Assembly: GCF_027532945.1 (NCBI RefSeq)
Contig: NZ_JAPZTZ010000014.1
Location: 207,776-271,775, forward strand
From: Phreatobacter sp.
GTDB taxonomy: Bacteria; Pseudomonadota; Alphaproteobacteria; Rhizobiales; Phreatobacteraceae
Length of the DNA: 64,000 nucleotides
Reading direction: 5' to 3'
The position numbers were made by a program, and so were the translations under genes. The notes beneath the pieces were generated by a model. It saw nothing but the letters and a program-made list of their open reading frames with translations, was not told where the DNA came from and made no database searches. How positions within the stretch are numbered: the stretch's first letter is position 1; each line of letters begins with the position of its first letter. Below are positions 59,089 through 64,000 of the stretch, piece after piece.

Positions 59089-59106
59089 GTTATGTTGTAA
59101 CGTTAC
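59089..59106. promoter_or_regulatory. Zur-like box upstream of the TonB receptor
   Basis: GTTATGTTGTAACGTTAC, 15 of 18 matches to the alphaproteobacterial Zur palindrome GTTATGTTATAACATAAC; a perfect core TGTAACGTTACA (59096-59107) is inside. It lies 15 nt before the receptor ATG. Confidence 0.65.
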
Positions 59107-59120
59107 AGGCACCAGGCCTC

Positions 59121-61232
59121 ATGTCCCGTCTTCGCCCCCTCTCGACCGTCGCTGGCCTTGCCCTCATGACCGTCGCGGCAGGACCTGCTGGCGCCCAGAC
59201 GGCGCTGCCGGAAATCCTGATCGAAGCGCCGCGCAGCCCGGAAGGCGCGCGCCGCGACCTCGCCCTCAGCGAGGGGCAGTTGCAGGTCATCGACCGGGCC
59301 TTCGTGCCGGTCACCGTGGTTCCCGAGAGCGAGATCCGCCGCAATGGCGGCGGCACGCTGGGCGACCAGCTGAACAATCTGCCCGGCGTCACCAGCTCCT
59401 CCTTCGCACCCGGCGGGGCGAGCCGGCCGATCATCCGCGGCCTCGACAACACCCGCGTGCGCATGCAGGAGAACGGCATCGGCGCCCAGGACGTCTCCGA
59501 CCTGTCCGAGGACCATGCCGTGCCGATCGATCCGCTCGCCGCCGAGCGCATCGAGATCATCCGCGGGCCGGCGGCCCTGCGGTTCGGCTCGCAGGCCATC
59601 GGCGGCGTGGTCAACGTCACCAACGAGCGCATCCCCACCCGCCTCGGGCCCCCCGGCATCAGCGGCATGGCCACCGGCTCGCTCTCCTCGGTCGACAACG
59701 GCATCGACGGAGCCATGCGGGTGCGCGGCTCCTCGGGACAATGGGCCTATTCCGCCGATGTCTTCGGCCGCAATGCCGGCGACTACGCGACGCCGCAGGG
59801 ACGGCAGGCCAATTCCTTCGCCCGCACCTTCGGCGGCTCCTTCGGCGCCTCCTATTTCTTCGACCAGGGCTATCTCGGCGCGGCCATCTCGCAGTTCCGC
59901 TCGCTCTATGGCATCCCCGGCATCGAATCCTCGGCCAACCGCACCCGGATCGACATGATCCAGACCCGGCTGACCTCGAAGGGCGAAATCCGCTTCGATG
60001 GCCAGGTGGTCGACAATGTCCGCTTCTGGCTCGGTGGAACGCTCTATCGCCACAACGAGCAGGCGCTCGATGCCGGGCAGTTCCAGACCGCCGCCACCTT
60101 CCGCAACCAGGAGATCGAGGGGCGTGTCGAGACAGCCTTCCGCCCGCTGACGACGCCGCTGGGCACGCTGAACTCGGTTTTCGGCGTCCAGTTCGGCGCC
60201 GCTCGGCTCGGCACGTCGGGCGAGGCCGGCGGCCTGCTGGCCCCGGCCAACAGCAGCACCGTCGCCGCCTTCCTGTTCAACGAGGTCGAACTCACCCGCA
60301 CCACTCGCCTCCAGGCCTCCGCCCGCATCGAACAGGCGCGTGCCGCCGGCACCGGCTCGGCCTTTCCCGCCACCTTCGACCCGCTGGGCGGCCTGCCAGC
60401 CGAGTTCGGCGCCGTGCGGAACTTCACACCCATGAGCGGCTCGATCGGCCTGTTGCAGGAGCTCGGCGGCGGCTGGGTCGCAAGCCTCACCGGGAGTTAT
60501 GTCGAGCGCGCGCCGCGGGCGCAGGAGCTCTATTCGAAGGGCCCGCACGAGGCCTCCGGCACCTTTGAGATCGGCGATCCCAACCTGACCAAGGAGCGCG
60601 CGCAGACGATCGAACTCGGCCTGCGCCGGTCCCAGGGCTCCTGGCGTGCCGAGGCGACGGCCTTCTACACGCGCTACAACGGCTTCATCTACAAGCGCCA
60701 GACAGGCCTGACCTGCGACGACGATTTCGCCACCTGCGGCTCCGGCGGCGGCACCGAACTGCGCCAGGTGGTGTTCACCCAGCAGGACGCGACCTTCTAC
60801 GGGGCCGAACTGCGCGGCCAGGTGGATGTCGCCGAGATCGCCGGCGGCACCTTCGGCGTCGAGGGCCAGTACGACTTCGTCCGTGCCCGCTTTGCCGACG
60901 GCACCAATGTGCCGCGCATCCCGCCCCACCGGCTCGGCGGTGGCCTGTTCTGGCGCGATGCCAACTGGTTCGCCCGCGTGACCCTGCTCCATGCCTTCGC
61001 CCAGAACCAGACCGCCGCGGAGGAAACCCCGACGCCCGGCTACAACCTCCTCAACGCCGAGATCAGCTACCGGATGAACCTGAAACCCGGCTCCGGTGCC
61101 CAGAGCCTGACCTTCGGCCTCGTCGGCACCAACCTGCTCGATGCCGACATCCGCAACCACGTCTCGTTCAAGAAGGACGAGGTGCTGATGCCGGGCCGCG
61201 GCGTGCGCTTCTTCACCACCGTCCGGTTCTGA
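59121..61232 (+). CDS. TonB-dependent outer-membrane receptor, ZnuD type (zinc)
   Basis: 703 residues from ATG 59121, signal peptide cut near AGA-QT (about 26). Plug domain with RNGGGTLGDQLNNLPGVTSSSFAPGG, IRGLDNTRVRMQENG and EDHAVPIDPLAAERIEIIRGPAALRFGSQAIGGVVNVTNERIP. The DHAVxIDPL...RIEIIRGPA wording is that of ZnuD-like zinc/heme receptors. The TonB barrel ends in a phenylalanine (VRF). A Zur box upstream agrees with zinc uptake. A loop with a Cys pair (TCDDDFATCGSGG) is present. Confidence 0.9.
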   Translation: MSRLRPLSTVAGLALMTVAAGPAGAQTALPEILIEAPRSPEGARRDLALSEGQLQVIDRAFVPVTVVPESEIRRNGGGTLGDQLNNLPGVTSSSFAPGGASRPIIRGLDNTRVRMQENGIGAQDVSDLSEDHAVPIDPLAAERIEIIRGPAALRFGSQAIGGVVNVTNERIPTRLGPPGISGMATGSLSSVDNGIDGAMRVRGSSGQWAYSADVFGRNAGDYATPQGRQANSFARTFGGSFGASYFFDQGYLGAAISQFRSLYGIPGIESSANRTRIDMIQTRLTSKGEIRFDGQVVDNVRFWLGGTLYRHNEQALDAGQFQTAATFRNQEIEGRVETAFRPLTTPLGTLNSVFGVQFGAARLGTSGEAGGLLAPANSSTVAAFLFNEVELTRTTRLQASARIEQARAAGTGSAFPATFDPLGGLPAEFGAVRNFTPMSGSIGLLQELGGGWVASLTGSYVERAPRAQELYSKGPHEASGTFEIGDPNLTKERAQTIELGLRRSQGSWRAEATAFYTRYNGFIYKRQTGLTCDDDFATCGSGGGTELRQVVFTQQDATFYGAELRGQVDVAEIAGGTFGVEGQYDFVRARFADGTNVPRIPPHRLGGGLFWRDANWFARVTLLHAFAQNQTAAEETPTPGYNLLNAEISYRMNLKPGSGAQSLTFGLVGTNLLDADIRNHVSFKKDEVLMPGRGVRFFTTVRF

Positions 61233-61291
61233 CGGGGCCGGAACCCGCCACAGGCCTTGCCGCCCGGGGCGGAAGGGTCGAGACTGCGGGG

Positions 61292-63601
61292 ATGCTGAGC
61301 GATCCCATCTCCCTGACGCGGCCGGGCCTGCGCGGCATCCTCACCGGCACGCTCGCCGTACTGACAGCAGCGCTGATCCTCTCGGTCACGGCGGTGGTCG
61401 TCTGGACGGCGACGCGCGAGACGCAGCGCTCCATCGGCCGCTCGCTCGGCGACCTCGCGGCCTTCATGCGCGAGGCGCTGGAGAGCGATGTCTACGAGCG
61501 CTGGCGCTCGATGCGAACGCTCTCGACGCTGCCGGCCTTCACCAATTCCGGCGCTTCCTATCAGGGCCGTCGCATCATCCTTGACCGCGTGAAGTCCAAC
61601 GTCGAGGAGATCGTCTGGATTGGCCTTGCCGACATGGAGGGCCGCGTCATCGTCGCCTCCGGCGGCGAGCGCGAGGGATCGAGCGTCGCCGACCGCCGCT
61701 GGTACGCCGCCGTCCGCGCCCGCGCAGCCCCCGCCAGCGGCCAGCAGGAGCGCCCGACGGTACAGACCACGCCCGGCGAGCGCGTGGTCGAGATCGGCGT
61801 CCACCTGCGCGACAATGACGGCCAGTCCGTCGGCATCATGGGGATGCTGGTGAGCTGGGACTGGCTCGGCCATCTGCGACGATCTCTCATCGACCGCTCG
61901 CAGGGGCGCCAGTCCGACCTCGAGGTCATCGTGCTGGACCGCGACGGGCGCGTCGTCATCGGCGACCCCAACCATCTCGGCGCCGGCCTTGCCCGGCGCA
62001 CCGCCGAGACTGCCGACGGCTTCCAGATCGACACGCTCCCCGACGGCCGCACCATGGTCATCGGCACCAGCCGCGCCTCGGGCGGACGCAACATCGACGG
62101 CCTCGGCTGGCAGATCGTCGTCACCTCCAATGCCGAAGTGGCCTTCGCCCCGGTGCGGGAGCTGCGCCGGCAGATCGTCGCCGCCGGCGGCATCGTCGGC
62201 CTCATGGTGCTGATCGCCGGCTGGTGGGTGGCGGGCCGCATCGCCAGCCCGCTGCAATCCATCGCCGCCCGTGCCGACCGCGTCGGCCTCGCCGATGCGC
62301 TCGACGGCGTGGTGATCGAGGTGCCGAAGAGTTCCTCGCAGGAGATCGTCTCCCTTGCCGCCTCGCTACAAGGGATGATCGACCGTCTGGCCGATAACGA
62401 GGAGGCGTTGCGGCATCTCGCCAACACCCTGGAGCACCGCGTCGCCGACCGCACGGCGGAACTCGAGACGGCAAACCACGCCCTGTCGGCGGCGCGCGAC
62501 GACGCCGTGGCCGCCACCGCCGCCAAATCACGCTTCCTCGCCGCTGCGAGCCACGACCTGCGCCAGCCGCTCCATGCCCTGTCGCTCTTCGCCAATGCGC
62601 TGGCGCGCCGCGTGCAGAACGATGAGCAGCGCCGCCTCGTCGCCAATATGGAAACGACCCTCGGATCGCTGCAGGACATGTTCAGCGCGCTGCTCGACGT
62701 CTCGCGCCTGGACGCGGGAATCGTCATCGCCGAGCCCCGCACCTTCGTCATCGGCGACCTGCTGGAGCGCGTCGCCGCCGACTTCCGCGCCCAGGCCGCC
62801 TCCCATGGCCTGCAATTCGGTCTCGTCTCCTCGCGGCTCGCCGTCGTCAGCGATCCGATCCTGCTCGAGACCATCCTGCGCAATCTCGTCGGCAACGCCC
62901 TGAAATTCACCGCCGAAGGCAAGGTGCTGGTCGGCATCCGCCGCCGCGGCGACCATGCCGTGCTCGAAATCCACGATACCGGGCCGGGCATCGCCGAAGA
63001 GGATCGCGAGCGCATCTTCGACGAGTTCGAGCGGTCGAAGGACGCGGCGCACGGCCAGAACGACGGCCTCGGTCTCGGCCTGTCCATCGTGCGGCGCCTC
63101 TGCGCCCTGCTCGGCCATCGCATCACGCTCACCGGCCGGCGCGGCCACGGGACGGTGGTGCGCGTGGAACTGCCCATCGCCACCTCGGACCTGCCGGCGG
63201 TCGCCTCGCCCGCCGTGCAGCCGGACCTGTCGCTCGCAGGCCGTCACATCCTCATCCTCGACGACGAACCGATGATCGTCGACGCCCTCGCCCGCACGCT
63301 GCGCGACGACGGCGCCACGGTCTCCGAGGCCGGCGACAGCGTCCAGGCGACGCGCCTCCTCGCCGATGGCGCACCGGTGGACCTGGCGGTGATCGACCTT
63401 CAGCTGGAACGCGGCGTCGACGGCCTCGAGCTCATCGAACGCTGGCGCCGGGAAAGCGCCTTCGGCAAGCCGGCGCTGATCGTGACGGGATCGACCGATC
63501 CGCAGACCCTCGCGCGCCTCCAGGCGAGCGGCACGCCCTGGCTCACCAAGCCCGTCGCTCTGCCGGTGCTGCGGGCAACCCTCGCCCGGCTGATGGCCTG
63601 A
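61292..63601 (+). CDS. hybrid sensor histidine kinase
   Basis: 769 residues: membrane segment about 14-36, periplasmic double-Cache-like sensor about 40-290, membrane segment about 292-313, HAMP, HisKA with phospho-acceptor His421 in ASHDLRQPLHAL, HATPase with NLVGNALKFT, DTGPGI, GLGLGLSIVRRL, and a C-terminal receiver domain with Asp702 in VIDLQLERG. The combination is typical of kinases that pass phosphate to a LuxR-type regulator. The gene for such a regulator starts on the opposite strand beyond this window, with its stop directly next to the kinase stop. Confidence 0.94.
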   Translation: MLSDPISLTRPGLRGILTGTLAVLTAALILSVTAVVVWTATRETQRSIGRSLGDLAAFMREALESDVYERWRSMRTLSTLPAFTNSGASYQGRRIILDRVKSNVEEIVWIGLADMEGRVIVASGGEREGSSVADRRWYAAVRARAAPASGQQERPTVQTTPGERVVEIGVHLRDNDGQSVGIMGMLVSWDWLGHLRRSLIDRSQGRQSDLEVIVLDRDGRVVIGDPNHLGAGLARRTAETADGFQIDTLPDGRTMVIGTSRASGGRNIDGLGWQIVVTSNAEVAFAPVRELRRQIVAAGGIVGLMVLIAGWWVAGRIASPLQSIAARADRVGLADALDGVVIEVPKSSSQEIVSLAASLQGMIDRLADNEEALRHLANTLEHRVADRTAELETANHALSAARDDAVAATAAKSRFLAAASHDLRQPLHALSLFANALARRVQNDEQRRLVANMETTLGSLQDMFSALLDVSRLDAGIVIAEPRTFVIGDLLERVAADFRAQAASHGLQFGLVSSRLAVVSDPILLETILRNLVGNALKFTAEGKVLVGIRRRGDHAVLEIHDTGPGIAEEDRERIFDEFERSKDAAHGQNDGLGLGLSIVRRLCALLGHRITLTGRRGHGTVVRVELPIATSDLPAVASPAVQPDLSLAGRHILILDDEPMIVDALARTLRDDGATVSEAGDSVQATRLLADGAPVDLAVIDLQLERGVDGLELIERWRRESAFGKPALIVTGSTDPQTLARLQASGTPWLTKPVALPVLRATLARLMA

Positions 63602-64000
63602 TCAGCCTCGCCCGAGGAGCGGCGCCGCAATGGCGGCGGCGGCGGCCCGGTTCGACACGCCGAGATGACGGAACACCGCGGCGAGGTGGATCTTCACCGT
63701 GCCGTGTCCGAGATCGAGCGCACGGGCGATCTCCTTGTTGGAGCGGCCCTCGACCAGCAGGTCGAGCACCTCGCGCTGGCGCGGCGTGAGCCGGGCGAGG
63801 TCGATGCCGGGGGATACAGGCTCCGCGGCCGGGCCCGTCGACTGGGCAAGCGTCGCCGGCACATAGATGGCGCCGGCAAGGATCGTGCGCAGCGCCGCCA
63901 CGAGATCGTCGTCCCTGAGGCCCTTCGGGACAAAGCCATTGACCCCCGCGGCGAGGGCGGCCAGCACGTCGGTGCGGCTGTCCGAGCCGCTGACGACAGC
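63602..64000 (-). CDS. LuxR-type response regulator, C-terminal part
   Basis: Partial gene; the 5' part lies beyond the right edge. What is visible is the end of a receiver domain (VVSGSDSRTDVLAALAAGVNGFVPKG) and a GerE/LuxR helix-turn-helix (LTPRQREVLDLLVEGRSNKEIARALDLGHGTVKIHLAAVFRHLGVSNRAAA). It sits stop to stop with the hybrid kinase, which is a frequent arrangement for cognate pairs. Confidence 0.9.
   Translation of the reverse strand, partial: AVVSGSDSRTDVLAALAAGVNGFVPKGLRDDDLVAALRTILAGAIYVPATLAQSTGPAAEPVSPGIDLARLTPRQREVLDLLVEGRSNKEIARALDLGHGTVKIHLAAVFRHLGVSNRAAAAAIAAPLLGRG

Overview
The window looks like chromosomal DNA of a GC-rich alphaproteobacterium, most likely of the order Hyphomicrobiales (Rhizobiales). 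The grounds are a CpdR cell-cycle regulator, a ROSE-type RNA thermometer with a rhizobial-style RpoH promoter in front of a small heat-shock gene, a cuckoo (alpha-r14/suhB)-like sRNA, an alphaproteobacterial Zur box, a CYTH protein, a DUF6481 protein, and tandem lytic transglycosylases. Almost all coding capacity is explained by ordinary genes with strong third-position GC. This GC bias also produces many long but spurious antisense frames.

Layout. 0-9.3 kb: end of a spermidine-synthase-like gene, gyrB (minus), a membrane diguanylate cyclase, two MltB-type lytic transglycosylases flanking a chlorite-dismutase-like gene, and a DUF459 SGNH protein whose nucleophile Ser is Asn. 9.6-15.9 kb: gltB-gltD with a perfect terminator. 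16-21.6 kb: a VapX/VapD-like pair, a threonine aldolase, secreted proline/tyrosine-rich proteins, an Hsp20 gene under an RNA thermometer, and an alpha/beta hydrolase. 21.6-25.7 kb: HisN-type phosphatase, MFS transporter, sRNA locus, N-formylglutamate amidohydrolase, cpdR, and tRNA-Val(GAC). 26-27.7 kb: a chemoreceptor.

27.8-39.6 kb is the most unusual region. A three-gene envelope operon (membrane protein, lipoprotein, helical protein) is divergent from a Crp-type regulator. Next comes an operon of class III adenylate cyclase (cyclase-TolB-like-TPR), a vanadium-haloperoxidase/PAP2 protein starting with ten Leu-Asn-Gly repeats, and a subtilisin-like protease. That operon is divergent from a 1008-residue exported orphan and a second exported orphan. 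Both divergent intergenic regions contain a CRP-like box of the same form (TTCTGTGA-N6-CCACA). This suggests a self-contained cAMP-CRP regulon of unknown function, the best candidate here for an undescribed system.

39.8-49.9 kb: a cold-shock protein, small proteins, a UspA pair-domain protein, an ACP / SDR / AMP-ligase cassette, an inverted-repeat element, an SMP-30 family protein, a CYTH protein, an FMN alpha-hydroxyacid oxidase, a phosphoesterase plus lipid-kinase-like pair, and DUF6481. 50-58.5 kb: a GntR regulator, TRAP transporter (QMP order), DapA-family enzyme, two tandem GGDEF genes, and a hydroxyproline-2-epimerase. Together these read as a hydroxyproline uptake and breakdown locus with the oxidase and final dehydrogenase missing. 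58.5-64 kb: a Tat-exported small protein, a ZnuD-type TonB receptor behind a Zur-like box, a hybrid sensor kinase, and the 3' part of a LuxR-type response regulator.
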